Shown: in pieces, positions 1-10,103 of the stretch
Numbering within the stretch: the stretch's first letter is position 1
How the letters are laid out: each line of letters opens with the position of its first letter
Source of the DNA: CAVSWT01 sp963731745
GTDB lineage: Bacteria > Bacteroidota > Ignavibacteria > Ignavibacteriales > Ignavibacteriaceae
Assembly (NCBI GenBank): GCA_963731745.1
Contig: CAVSWT010000013.1
Coordinates: 62,001 to 126,000 of the forward strand
DNA: 64,000 nucleotides
Direction of reading: 5' to 3'
Notes under the pieces: generated by a model
The model's database searches: none
Told to the model about the DNA's origin: nothing
Seen by the model: the letters and a program-made list of their open reading frames with translations, nothing else
Program-made: the position numbers and the translations under genes

Positions 1-33
1 TTTGATGGAATTCCAAATTAATACTATGCTTAA

Positions 34-843
34 TTAAGAAGCCTGGAAAAGATGAACATCTCTCTGCGGAAAAGGGATATTAATTCCTTCCTGGTCAAAA
101 CGTTCCTTAATTACTTCGAGAGTATCAGTATAAGTTGCCCACCAGTCTCCCGCATTTGTATAAGCTCTTACGGAAAAATTGACACTGCTGTCTGCAAGTT
201 CAACTAAAAAGATAGAGGGCGCCGGATCATCAAGAATTCTTTTATCCGACTTTAAAATTTCTTCTAATATTCTTCTCGCTTTTTTAAGGTCATCATTATA
301 GCCCACACCAATTTTCCATTCTGCTCTTCTAGTAGTGTTCTCGGAATAATTGGTAATAATATCTGCCATTAACTTTCCATTAGGAACAATAATCTTAACG
401 TTATCCGGAGCTTTCAATTGAGTATAAAGTAACTGAATCTCTTCCACAGTTCCCATTGTTCCGGAAGCATTAATAAACTGCCCGGCTTTAAATGGACGAA
501 AAATCAACAGCAAAACTCCGGCTGCAAAATTTGAAAGGGCGCCTTGAAAAGCCAACCCGATAGCTAGCCCCGCAGCCCCCAGCACAGCGATGAATGAAGC
601 GGTTTGTATTCCAACCTTTGCAAGCACAGTTATAATTATAAAAGCAATCATTGCGGCGTAAACAATACTGCTAAGGAATGAAACCAACGCCGGATCAACC
701 TCCTTTTTTGTCAGCACTTTTCGGGTAAATTTCTTTAAGAATTTTGCAACCCATAAACCTGCGATCAAAATTAAAATGGCTGCAATAATTTGTAAGCCAT
801 ATAATGCGGCCCATTCTTGTAATTGAGGAAATATATTATCCAT
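34..843 (-). CDS. MscS-family small-conductance mechanosensitive channel
   Basis: The protein would open under membrane tension and release solutes during hypo-osmotic shock in the inner membrane. The 269 aa match the short MscS architecture. Three hydrophobic segments lie at about residues 15-35, 55-75 and 85-120. The last is the pore helix, rich in Gly and Ala (GAAGLAIGLAFQGALSNFAAG), followed by the RPFKAGQFI turn into the beta domain and a soluble C-terminal alpha/beta domain. The start is an ATG at 841-843. It stands alone, divergent from the nicotinate phosphoribosyltransferase gene. Family membership is clear; ion preference and gating are unknown. Confidence 0.93.
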   Translation of the reverse strand: MDNIFPQLQEWAALYGLQIIAAILILIAGLWVAKFLKKFTRKVLTKKEVDPALVSFLSSIVYAAMIAFIIITVLAKVGIQTASFIAVLGAAGLAIGLAFQGALSNFAAGVLLLIFRPFKAGQFINASGTMGTVEEIQLLYTQLKAPDNVKIIVPNGKLMADIITNYSENTTRRAEWKIGVGYNDDLKKARRILEEILKSDKRILDDPAPSIFLVELADSSVNFSVRAYTNAGDWWATYTDTLEVIKERFDQEGINIPFPQRDVHLFQAS

Positions 844-974
844 TAATAAATTCCTTTCATATTAGTTTAAAAACTCTATAAGATAATAAATTAATTATCA
901 TTATCAGATGAACACCATAACAATATATTATTTTGATTATATTATTTAATCATAATTATTTGGAGTAAAATCGG

Positions 975-2534
975 TTGTTAAAAAAATTTGACCAGCAAAT
1001 TACTGAAGGGGCGCTATTCACTGACCACTACCAATTATTGATGTCTCAGCTTTATTTTAAAAATAATCTTCATGAAAAAAAAGTTCAGTTCGATCATTTC
1101 TTTAGAGATTATCCCGATTATGGTTCTCACAAAGCAGGTTACTGTATAACTGCCGGGTTAGAATGGTTAATAGATTGGCTGGAGAATACAGTATTTGGGG
1201 ATATTGAAATTGAAATATTAAAATCTCATAAAAACTCCAATGGCGAGAGATTGTTTCATGATGATTATTTAGACTGGCTTAAAAAGAATGGAAGTTTCAA
1301 ATCACTAAATATTAAATCTATTCCTGAAGGAAGAGTTGTTCATCCTCATGAACCTTTGACCATTGTAGAAGGCCCGGCAGCAATTGCTCAAATATTTGAA
1401 ACTATTTTATTAAATAATTTAAATTTTCAAACTCTAATTGCCACTAAAGCATCGCGCATTAAGGAAATTACAAAAGGCCAAATGATTATTGATTTCGGAG
1501 CCCGAAGAGCGCAGGACAGAGGCGCCATAGCGGCGGTTAGAGCGGCTTTAATTGGCGGTGCAGATTATTCTTCGAATGTGGGTATCTCACATTTACTTGG
1601 TTACCCGCCTAAAGGAACACACTCGCACAGCATGGTTCAATTATATCTTGCTCTGGGTAAAACAGAGCTTGAAGCCTTTGAAGCTTTTGCGGATTTATAT
1701 CCTGATGAATGCGTCCTGCTTGTTGATACAATTAATACATTGGAAAGCGGTATTCCTAATGCAATAAAAGTATTTAAAGAATTAAAGAAAAATGGTCACA
1801 AGCCTATTGCTATAAGATTAGATTCAGGCGATCTTGCTTATTTAAGTATCATTGCCATGCAAATGCTTGATGAAGCCGGTTTAACGGATGTGGGAATTGT
1901 TCTTTCAAACGAACTAGATGAAATGAACATTTGGCAAATCATTAGTCAAATTAGAGAAGATGCACCTAAGCATAAAGTTGATCCGGATAACCTAATAAAA
2001 CGGCTGACATACGGAGTTGGAACCAGGCTGATTACTTCAGAAGGAGATCCGGCGCTGGGAGGAGTTTATAAATTAGTTGCCGTGGAAGAAAAAAAAGACT
2101 GGCTCCCTGCTATCAAGATTTCAGAATCAGTTGAGAAAATTCCTAATCCAGGCAACAAACAAGTTTACAGAATTTATGATAAAAGTAATAAGGCAACTGC
2201 AGATTTGGTTGCTCTATCGGACGAAAACATAATGGAAAGTAAAAAAATTACTTTGCGCCACCCTTTTAATCAAACAAAGAAAAGAATTTTAAATACGGAT
2301 AATTTTAAAGAGATTGAACCTTTGCTTGTAGATATTTATAAAGACGGAAACCTTGTTTATGATTTCCCTTCGATTGAAGATATGAGAAAGCAGCGCGAAC
2401 GGGATCTTGACAGACTTGATACCGGCGTTAAAAGATTAATCTATCCTCATCTTTATCATGTTTCCATTTCTGAAAATGTATGGAATATGCGTAATGATTT
2501 AATAAGTAAATTAAATAATAAAAATGGTGAATAG
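975..2534 (+). CDS. pncB: nicotinate phosphoribosyltransferase
   Basis: The enzyme joins nicotinate and PRPP to give nicotinate mononucleotide, the first step of the Preiss-Handler NAD salvage route in the cytoplasm. The 519 aa are the usual length for the long form. Recognisable blocks are the N-terminal TDHYQL segment, FGARRAQDRGAI near residue 175, the GTHSHSMV histidine segment near residue 215, DTINTLESG and the phosphate-binding RLDSGDLAYLS block. The start is a TTG at 975, supported by a GGAG ribosome site at 962-965; no better upstream start exists. Bacterial nicotinamide phosphoribosyltransferase is a related alternative, but the motif set favours nicotinate. Confidence 0.93.
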   Translation: MLKKFDQQITEGALFTDHYQLLMSQLYFKNNLHEKKVQFDHFFRDYPDYGSHKAGYCITAGLEWLIDWLENTVFGDIEIEILKSHKNSNGERLFHDDYLDWLKKNGSFKSLNIKSIPEGRVVHPHEPLTIVEGPAAIAQIFETILLNNLNFQTLIATKASRIKEITKGQMIIDFGARRAQDRGAIAAVRAALIGGADYSSNVGISHLLGYPPKGTHSHSMVQLYLALGKTELEAFEAFADLYPDECVLLVDTINTLESGIPNAIKVFKELKKNGHKPIAIRLDSGDLAYLSIIAMQMLDEAGLTDVGIVLSNELDEMNIWQIISQIREDAPKHKVDPDNLIKRLTYGVGTRLITSEGDPALGGVYKLVAVEEKKDWLPAIKISESVEKIPNPGNKQVYRIYDKSNKATADLVALSDENIMESKKITLRHPFNQTKKRILNTDNFKEIEPLLVDIYKDGNLVYDFPSIEDMRKQRERDLDRLDTGVKRLIYPHLYHVSISENVWNMRNDLISKLNNKNGE

Positions 2535-2538
2535 ACTT

Positions 2539-3558
2539 TTATTTATTTAGAAAACCATGCACTATTCTTGTGAACTTTTCCATATCACATCCGGGACCTA
2601 AATGGCCGCAATTATTTTGAAAAATATATGTTTCAGCATTAATCAATTTGGCAAAATTCAACGCCGGATTTGGATTCACCATATGATCAGTCTGAGAAAC
2701 AATAATAAAAACTTTTGCCTTTACATTTTTAGCCGCCAACTCCATTGAATCTTTAAAATTTTTAGAAACATCCTGCTGCAGCATTGCTCGAAGCTGTGAT
2801 GCATAATCGTAAGAATTAAAATGAGCTCGATATGTTTTATATCTATCCTGAATAAAACTATCATACTCTTCCGGCGTTGTATGTTCAACTCTATAGCCCG
2901 GAGTTTGAATTTCTAAAGTTTGTAACTCCGCAACATTTTTTATAATCTCATCATCACTTAGGTTGCATTTGTGCCCAAGCTCGATCATGTGCAGTTCAGT
3001 ATTCCATAACAACAAATCATAAGATGTAAGTCTAGGTGAACCGACGTATGGAAGCGCTTTATCCATAAACTTAGGATAAGAAACCATCCATTGAAAAGTC
3101 TGCATACCGCCCATAGAACCGCCAAAGACAGCATAGATATGATTTATTTTTAATTCTTCAGTTAGCAATTTATATTGGGAATTTACCATATCTTCAATGC
3201 TAAAAACTGGGAAACTTAAATCCGGCTGCATGCCGCTATTTGATGGAGAAGATGAAACACCATCACCAAGCGCATCAACAGCTATTACATAATATTTATC
3301 AGAATCAATAACTTTATTCGATCCTATTAAACCCTTCAAACCTTCAGTTGTGCCGCCGAACCAGGTGGGGAATAAAATTATATTAGACTTTGCACTGTTC
3401 ATATTTCCGAAAAGCCTATAACCAATTTTGCAGTTATAAATGGTGTCGCCATTTGTAAGTTTAAAATTTCCAATTTGGGCGATGTGTAAATCTGACTGAG
3501 CCCAAATGGCCGAAGTAAAAAGCAAAAGAATAAAAATGTTTAGTTTAAATTTTTTCAT
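2539..3558 (-). CDS. secreted alpha/beta hydrolase, MetX (homoserine acetyltransferase)-like
   Basis: This is an alpha/beta-hydrolase fold protein of the homoserine O-acetyltransferase superfamily, 339 aa. The visible catalytic triad is Ser148 in GGSMGG, Asp291 in SQTDHMV and His319 in CGHLGPG. Residues 1-20 form a signal peptide ending at WAQ, which is unusual for a biosynthetic MetX and points to a periplasmic or surface esterase-type role. No methionine genes are nearby. The substrate cannot be read from sequence, so metX is not assigned. It converges on the phosphoribosyltransferase gene with 4 bases between the stop codons. Confidence 0.82.
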   Translation of the reverse strand: MKKFKLNIFILLLFTSAIWAQSDLHIAQIGNFKLTNGDTIYNCKIGYRLFGNMNSAKSNIILFPTWFGGTTEGLKGLIGSNKVIDSDKYYVIAVDALGDGVSSSPSNSGMQPDLSFPVFSIEDMVNSQYKLLTEELKINHIYAVFGGSMGGMQTFQWMVSYPKFMDKALPYVGSPRLTSYDLLLWNTELHMIELGHKCNLSDDEIIKNVAELQTLEIQTPGYRVEHTTPEEYDSFIQDRYKTYRAHFNSYDYASQLRAMLQQDVSKNFKDSMELAAKNVKAKVFIIVSQTDHMVNPNPALNFAKLINAETYIFQNNCGHLGPGCDMEKFTRIVHGFLNK

Positions 3559-3910
3559 GTTGATATAAAACCTTTTTGAATTCTTTAAAAGAAATTCTTA
3601 TAATCTTTAAATTACGGAGTATTTTAAGAAGCTTCAAAATTATTTAACAATCAAATGCAGCAGTTTATTTGTTCTGCTGTTTTGGTTTAGATGCTGTTTT
3701 TGATTTTTACAGCATTGCAAGAATTATATAAAATAGATTTTATTAAATAAGAATATTACTTCCAATAAAATTCTTCAATTAAAGATAACTTCAGTTTTAA
3801 TATATATTATTGTTATTTTTCTATCATTACAATGCAGCGGCTTTGCATCAAAAGAAATTTGATCTGCAGTTAAATCTATTCACTATTTTATTTAAAGGCC
3901 TTGAGAAAAA
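3559..3910. other. divergent intergenic region (about 350 bp)
   Basis: This AT-rich spacer separates the divergent hydrolase and GH2 genes and must hold both promoters. A weak imperfect hairpin with GCAGCAG and CTGCTG arms lies at about 3656-3685. I see no ORF, repeat array or convincing operator. Confidence 0.5.
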
Positions 3911-6592
3911 ATGTTTAAAAGTATAGGTATCACATTATTACTTTTTGTGTTTGTATGTTTAATTCCCGGTTGCGCGCACAAAGAAAACAACATAAATTTT
4001 TTAAACAACCAATACGAACTGGACTCTGGGTGGGTATGTAAAAATATTAAAGAGGTAAAATTAAAAGGTGATGAATTATCTAAACCACTCACACAGTTAA
4101 CAAACTGGCTGCCTGCTACCGTGCCTGGAACAATTTTAACTACACAATTAAATAATAAATTAATTCCGGATCCATTTTATGGAATGAATAATAAAAAAAT
4201 TCCGGACATATATGATACAGGCCGCGACTATTATACGTATTGGTTTGTGAAAAATTTTCACGAAAAAATCTCTTTCGATGCTGAGCAAATATGGCTGCAT
4301 TTTCGCGGAGTTAACTATGGCTGTGATATATTCTTAAATGGCCATAGACTAAACAAAAAAACTCATTATGGTATGTTTCTTCGTCAAACTTATAACATAA
4401 CTCCCTTCATTTCTAAAGATGGAAATAACCGGCTTGCAGTAATTGTTTATCCACCTGACCCGGTAGGAAATGCTAACGGCGGACAAGGCGGCGATGGAAC
4501 AATCGGGAGAAATGTATCGAATCAATATGCTGCGGGATGGGACTGGATTCAACCGATTCATGATAGAAATACGGGTATATGGGATAAAGTAACGATTGAA
4601 AAAACGAATACAGTACAGTTGAAAAATGCACATGTAATTACAATGGTTCCCGGAAATAGATTCCCTGGCCGTTCTCAACCACCAGCTATAATAAGAGCTA
4701 GTGCAGAAATAGAAAATCCAACTAATGAATCCATAAGTGGAACTTTACAAGTTAAACTTGAAGATAACATAGTAGAAAAAGAAATCTCAATAAAACCTTC
4801 ATCAACTATGGAAATAACGTTAGAAGATTTCGAACTTAAAAATCCAAAACTCTGGTGGCCAAACGGATATGGTGAACAGCCATTATACACAGTTACGTTT
4901 CAGTTCATTGGAAGCGGTGATGAAGTTATGGATGAGAAGAAAGTATCAACAGGCATTCGTGAAATTAGAACGGCTTGGAACACTCAAACACAAAGCCGCG
5001 AGACATTTGTAAATGGACAGAAAATTTTTATAAAAGGCGGCAACTGGATTATTTCAGATGCAATGTTAAGATTTTTTCCGGGACGTTATGATGCAGAAAT
5101 ACGTTTTCACCGGGATATGAATCTTAACTTAATCCGTATTTGGGGAGGTGCAATAACTGAAAGGCCGGAGTTTTACCACGCGTGTGATAAATATGGTATT
5201 TTGGTTTTTCAGGATTTTTGGATGTCCGGTGACTGCAATGGGAAATGGTTTGATCCGATGAAAAAAGAAGATCAATGGACAAGGCGAAAATATCCTGATG
5301 ATCATAAGCTATTTCTTGAGTCGGCAGCAGACCAGATTAAAATGATTCGAAATCATCCTTCACTAGCCTTCTATTGCGGCGGCAATGAAATTCCACCACC
5401 TCAAGATATACTTTCTGTGATGAAAGATTCTTTGTTTCCTTCTCTGGATTATACACGCTACTTTTATGATTATTCGAATGTTGATAGCATGTCTCACAAT
5501 ACAATTGGCGGCAATGGCGACGGTGCGTATCATATTCAGCCTATCAGTAACTTTTGGGAAAAACGATCCTTCCCTTTTAATTCAGAAATCGGATCTATTG
5601 GTATAGGAGATTATCAATCTCTTGAACGTTTTATTCCTGACCAAAATCTAGTTAACCTGCCTATTAGCAAAGGTTCATCTAGTTTAACCAAAGTAATTGA
5701 AGATTCCGTTTGGCGTTATCATAAAGCAAGCTGGTATGGTGATTTTGTTGACGCGTATGGTAAATCTAAGGATGTAAAAGATTTTGTTAACAAAGCTCAG
5801 CTAATTAATTATGACCAATACCGCGGGCTCATTGAAGGACATATTGCGCACATGTGGGACTGGTACACAGGTGTAATTATCTGGAAAACTCAAAATCCCT
5901 GGACTGCATTACGCGGACAGATGTATGATTATTATCTTGATCCTAATGCCGGCTTATATGGATTGCATCACGCTGGAAAAACTCTTCATGTAATGTACAA
6001 CCCGATTGACGGAATGCTGATGATAGCTAATCACACTTTTATTCCACAGCACGATATAATGATTCAAGCAAAAGCTTATAACATTGCGGGAAAAGATACG
6101 GTGGTTTTGCAATGGATTGTCGAATTAGGCCCAACCACAGTTCAGAAAATTGAATCTGTGAAAAAAAGGCTGGATAGATTTTTCCCTTCCACAGGCGGCT
6201 TTTTATCTCTGCGTTTAATAGATGCATCCCAAAAAATTCTTGATGAAAATCTATATTGGCTGCCGGATTCAACCGGCAATTACAGCGGACTGCAAAAGAT
6301 GCAGAAAGTTAAATTGGAAATCGCAGCTAGAAAAGTAACTGATGGCCGAATCGAGGTTAATATTGAAAATAAGTTCCACGGACCGTTAGCATTTTTCAAT
6401 CGTATTTCTTTGATAGATTCAACTACTAAAAAAAGAATACTACCGGTATTCTATAGCGACAATTATGTTTCAGTTTTACCCGGAGAAACGAAAACCATTT
6501 TTATTGACTACACAAATGAAGAAGATGTTCGTAATGCTGAAGTTTCTATAAGCGGATGGAATGTGGATGAGCAGTATATAGAAATAAAGTAG
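3911..6592 (+). CDS. GH2 glycoside hydrolase lipoprotein (beta-mannosidase / exo-beta-glucosaminidase type)
   Basis: An 893 aa lipoprotein with lipobox LIPGC (lipid Cys21). The jelly-roll sugar-binding domain spans about residues 35-230, immunoglobulin-like domains about 230-350, the TIM-barrel catalytic domain about 350-680, and a C-terminal beta domain follows. The GH2 acid/base is Glu493 in CGGNE, and the likely nucleophile is Glu559 in NSEIG. Layout and motifs best resemble the exo-beta-D-glucosaminidase/beta-mannosidase branch rather than beta-galactosidase. The enzyme would remove terminal sugars from polysaccharide or glycoprotein at the cell surface. It is monocistronic. Substrate specificity is an inference. 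Confidence 0.9.
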   Translation: MFKSIGITLLLFVFVCLIPGCAHKENNINFLNNQYELDSGWVCKNIKEVKLKGDELSKPLTQLTNWLPATVPGTILTTQLNNKLIPDPFYGMNNKKIPDIYDTGRDYYTYWFVKNFHEKISFDAEQIWLHFRGVNYGCDIFLNGHRLNKKTHYGMFLRQTYNITPFISKDGNNRLAVIVYPPDPVGNANGGQGGDGTIGRNVSNQYAAGWDWIQPIHDRNTGIWDKVTIEKTNTVQLKNAHVITMVPGNRFPGRSQPPAIIRASAEIENPTNESISGTLQVKLEDNIVEKEISIKPSSTMEITLEDFELKNPKLWWPNGYGEQPLYTVTFQFIGSGDEVMDEKKVSTGIREIRTAWNTQTQSRETFVNGQKIFIKGGNWIISDAMLRFFPGRYDAEIRFHRDMNLNLIRIWGGAITERPEFYHACDKYGILVFQDFWMSGDCNGKWFDPMKKEDQWTRRKYPDDHKLFLESAADQIKMIRNHPSLAFYCGGNEIPPPQDILSVMKDSLFPSLDYTRYFYDYSNVDSMSHNTIGGNGDGAYHIQPISNFWEKRSFPFNSEIGSIGIGDYQSLERFIPDQNLVNLPISKGSSSLTKVIEDSVWRYHKASWYGDFVDAYGKSKDVKDFVNKAQLINYDQYRGLIEGHIAHMWDWYTGVIIWKTQNPWTALRGQMYDYYLDPNAGLYGLHHAGKTLHVMYNPIDGMLMIANHTFIPQHDIMIQAKAYNIAGKDTVVLQWIVELGPTTVQKIESVKKRLDRFFPSTGGFLSLRLIDASQKILDENLYWLPDSTGNYSGLQKMQKVKLEIAARKVTDGRIEVNIENKFHGPLAFFNRISLIDSTTKKRILPVFYSDNYVSVLPGETKTIFIDYTNEEDVRNAEVSISGWNVDEQYIEIK

Positions 6593-6666
6593 AAGCAATT
6601 TATTTAATGAGATTTAACTTGTAAATAGTAATTCCGAAATAACCTTATTAATCCATAAAAAAAACA

Positions 6667-8797
6667 ATGACAGAAATTCTTGTTAAACGTATAAGCAATT
6701 CACTTTCAATAAATACATCACAGGTTTCAAATACAATTAAGCTTTTGGAAGAAGGGGCAACGATTCCATTTATTTCCCGTTACAGGAAAGAAGCTACCGG
6801 AAGTCTTGATGAAACAGAAGTGTCCGCAATTGAAAAAGAATGGAAACGACTTCTTGATTTGATTAAAAGACGTGAAGCCATTCTTAAAAGCATTAGCGAT
6901 CAGGAATTGTTAACTCCTGAATTAGAAAACAAAATCCATAATTGCTGGGAAATGACTGAGCTTGAAGATATTTATCTTCCCTACAAACCGAAAAGAAAAA
7001 CAAGAGCAACCGCAGCGACGGGAAAAAGGATTGGAGCCTCTTGCGGAAATAATAATGATGCAGAAGGAAGATCAGATAGAATCGATAGCAGACAAGTATT
7101 TAAATGAGCAAGTGCCGGATATTGAATCAGCATTAGCAGGTGCTAGAGATATTATTGCGGAATGGATTAATGAAAATGCAGATTCACGTAATACAATCCG
7201 GCAGCTATTTGAACGCGATGCAATAATCAGTTCAAAAGTAATTGAGAAAAAGAAGGATGAAGGAACAAAATACACCGACTACTTTGATTTTAGCGAACCG
7301 TTAAAACGCTGCGCAGGCCACCGAATTCTAGCTATACGCAGAGCCGAGCAGGAAGGAATTTTACGCGTTTCAATTTCAATTGATAATGAAACCGCAATTG
7401 AAAGACTGAATAAGATTTTTATAAAAGATAAAAATGAATCCTCTCATCAAGTATTATTGGCAATACAAGATGCTTATAAAAGATTATTAGCTCCATCAAT
7501 TGAAACCGAATTCAGAAACAGTTCCAAAGTGAAAGCAGATGCAGAAGCAATACTGGTGTTTTCCGAAAACCTTCGTCAATTACTTTTAGCTCCTCCACTC
7601 GGAGAGAAAGTTACAATGGCAATTGATCCCGGTTTCAGAACTGGCTGTAAACTTGTTTGTCTCGATCAGCAGGGAAATTTGTTACAGTATACAACTATCT
7701 TTCCGCATCCGCCGCAGACAAAATCTGATGAAGCATCGCAAACAGTAAGAGAGCTATTAAAAAAATATAAGGTTGAAGCAATCGCAATTGGAAATGGAAC
7801 AGCAGGCAGAGAGACAGAACGGTTTATAAAATCTCTGATTGATAATTCAGGAACTACTGAAGTCTTTATGGTGAACGAAGCAGGTGCATCGATATATTCA
7901 GCATCAGAAACAGCACGAGAAGAGTTTCCTGATCTTGATCTTACCTATCGCGGTGCAATTTCCATCGGAAGAAGGCTTATGGATCCGCTTGCCGAACTTG
8001 TTAAAATCGACGCTAAGTCAATCGGAGTTGGACAGTATCAGCACGATGTTGATCAGGATAATTTGAAAGAAGAACTTCATCAAGTGGTTACTTCAGTTGT
8101 AAACAATGTTGGGGTTAACTTAAATACTGCAAGCAAACATTTGCTAAGCTATGTTTCGGGAATCGGGCCAAAGCTTGCAAAATCAATAACAAACTACCGG
8201 CGTGAAAATAAATCATTTCGCTCACGTAAAGAATTAATGAAAATAAGCGGACTTGGTGCTAAAGCGTTTGAACAGTCTGCAGGATTTTTAAGAATTCCGG
8301 GCGCGGAAAATCCGCTTGATAACAGTGCAGTTCATCCGGAAAGTTATTCCATTGTTGCAAAGATGGCAAAGGATTTATCTAAACCTATAAAAACTCTAAT
8401 TGACGATGCGAAGATTCGTCAGCAGATTGATATAAATAATTATGTAACCGATGATGTTGGTATGCCGACATTAAAAGATATTTTGCATGAACTCGAAAAA
8501 CCGGGACTCGATCCACGCGGTAAAGCAGAAGTGTTTTCATTTTCAGAAACAATTAATGAAATATCAGATTTAAAACCCGGGATGCGTCTGCCAGGTATAG
8601 TAACTAATCTTACAAAGTTTGGTGCATTTGTAGATATCGGAATTAAAGAAAACGGCTTGCTGCATATTTCTCAAATCACAGATCGTTTTATTAAAGATCC
8701 TGCCGAAGTATTAAAGTTAGATCAGAAAATAACCGTTCGCATTGTTGATATCGATATTGAAAGAAAGCGAATTCAGCTAAGTATGAAAGAAGCATAG
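6667..8797 (+). pseudogene. tex: Tex-family transcription accessory protein, frameshifted near 7018
   Basis: Tex is an RNA-binding factor linked to transcription and toxin regulation. It has an N-terminal HTH-like region, a YqgF/RNase H-like domain (AIDPGFRTGCK at about 7619), a helix-hairpin-helix region (SGIGPKLAKSI) and a C-terminal S1 domain (GMRLPGIVTNLTKFGAFVD). The reading frame from 6667 runs to LPYKPKRKTRATAA and then becomes nonsense. The family continuation REKGLEPLAEII resumes in the +1 frame, so one extra base lies at about 7018. Corrected, the protein is about 709 aa, close to family length, and both halves look conserved. It is either a sequence error or a very recent lesion. 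Confidence 0.9.
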
Positions 8798-9462
8798 ATT
8801 ACCTGAAGAACAAGGTTAATTAATGTGGACTTATCCCTGCTGTTGTACAATGTAATATTAACTTTTTCAATTTGCTAGCTTTCTCCTTTACTGAAGGGCT
8901 AGTTTGACTGACGAAATGCAAAGCCAAAGGTTAACTCCGGGATTTATCTTGGTGAGAGTTAGACTCACCTTCCCATTCCTTTAACTGTTTTAACAGTTTA
9001 CCTTGCTTAGTATTCTATTAAAATCAAGAAATCTGTATGCTATGTTGATACTTAATAAACCGTTGGAACGGTTATGTGTATTGGAGTTCGTATTATTCAG
9101 TCACCCCGATAAAATCGGGGCGTTAACCTTTGATGATAGAAAACAAAAGCTAACACCCCAATTCATTGCGATGATGTAAAGCCAAAGGTTAACGCCGGAA
9201 TTATCCCATTTCATCCCATAACTTTTTGTTGATAAGTGAAGAGATGCCGATGTTTTTTAAAGCTCGTTTTATTACATTCGATACGGTTTAATTTAAATTG
9301 AAATCGCCAATCGCATAAACACACTTAGCATACATGAATAACAGCGGAGCTTACTAGAATCTGTAAAAAAAGAAACATAGATATGCAAGTACTTGCAGAT
9401 ATATATCCCTTTAAACAAATTTAAGTTAAGTATATATAATAGTTATGTGTATAGATTTTTAA
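8798..9462. other. long intergenic region with hairpin-rich repeat copy A
   Basis: This 665 bp region has no credible gene. Most of it (about 8925-9207) is a chain of short palindromes also present at 13895-14253 and annotated separately. The remaining 9208-9462 is AT-rich and should carry the promoter of the small gene downstream; nothing else is evident. Confidence 0.6.
8925..9207. repeat. hairpin-rich dispersed intergenic repeat, copy A
   Basis: The stretch is homologous to 13895-14253. Modules in order are a GCCAAAGGTTAAC...GGGATTTATC block, a GTGAG/CTCAC hairpin (about 8952-8968), the palindrome AACTGTTTTAACAGTT (8983-8998), an AACCGTTGGAACGGTT hairpin (9058-9073), a CCCCGAT/ATCGGGG hairpin (9103-9120), GTTAACCTTTGAT, and then a second partial copy of the first block at about 9151-9207. 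Arms are conserved while loops differ between copies A and B. The function is unknown; it may be structured RNA or a non-autonomous mobile element. Confidence 0.72.
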
Positions 9463-9750
9463 ATGTATATGAGTTTAAAAGATATTCTTAAGGCCTTCTT
9501 GAAATTAATTGTTACTTTATATTTCTGTGCCGTTTTTGCTTTTATAATTAATTCAATAGGATCAAATAATAAAAACTTTTTACTTGATGCATTTTCACCA
9601 ATTAAATTGCTTAATGAAATAATTTCTGGCAATTTTTTATTTATTATGATTACAATACTTGGAAGTGTTTTCATTATTCGCTTTAATTATCTTAGAAGAA
9701 AAAAAGTAGATTACGAAGAAGGTGGAAGATCTTGGCCTTGGAGACATTAG
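9463..9750 (+). CDS. small two-helix membrane protein, unknown
   Basis: The 95 aa contain two hydrophobic segments, at about residues 12-33 and 52-73, and a charged tail ending in GGRSWPWRH. No family was recognised. An ATG two codons downstream (9469) is an equally possible start, and no clear ribosome site precedes either. The gene sits alone at the left edge of the accessory region before the HTH/peptidase pair. It could be spurious, but hydrophobic segmentation plus a basic stop-transfer tail supports a real protein. Confidence 0.45.
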   Translation: MYMSLKDILKAFLKLIVTLYFCAVFAFIINSIGSNNKNFLLDAFSPIKLLNEIISGNFLFIMITILGSVFIIRFNYLRRKKVDYEEGGRSWPWRH

Positions 9751-10103
9751 TATTTTTTTAGTTAAATCAATTTTAATACACTTAACCAGAGAATCGCACT
9801 CGGATTTTTAATTTTTTGGCTTGGTCGTTTCGTTTAAAGTTTGTTTTTCAAAGTAGTTATATTAAACAACATTGTTGCAAACTGCGTTTACAAGTAAAGT
9901 TAAGCACAGTTTGCTAAATCATCGGCAGTTGTTTTCTAAGTGGCAATGTTGTTCTGGGCGGCGAGTTATCGGCAAGGTTGTTAGCAGTATTTCCCAAATG
10001 AGCATAGGAAATAATATCATTTTATGTCATTATACTTTTAATTATTTTTAACTCGCTGACAAAAATTATATTCTCAATTAAAATTTTAGAATAGATAAAT
10101 ATT
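9751..10103. other. intergenic region with a large predicted hairpin
   Basis: This 353 bp spacer contains a nested inverted repeat. The outer arms AACAACATTG (9865-9874) and CAATGTTGTT (9944-9953) are perfect complements, and the inner arms GCAAACTG (9877-9884) and CAGTTTGC (9907-9914) are also perfect. Degenerate GGCAA...GTTGTT words follow up to about 9985. It may be an RNA leader for the toxin-type operon or a recombination-site remnant. No ORF is seen. Confidence 0.5.

Noticed and set aside
6962..7020. Separate gene start at 6962 for the C-terminal part of Tex
   Set aside because: Its first 18 residues are out of frame relative to conserved Tex; the real gene begins at 6667 with a frameshift.
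9865..9990. Integron attC site
   Set aside because: The GTTAGCA and similar words do not fit the RYYYAAC/GTTRRRY core boxes, and no integrase is seen. Only the hairpin itself is reported.
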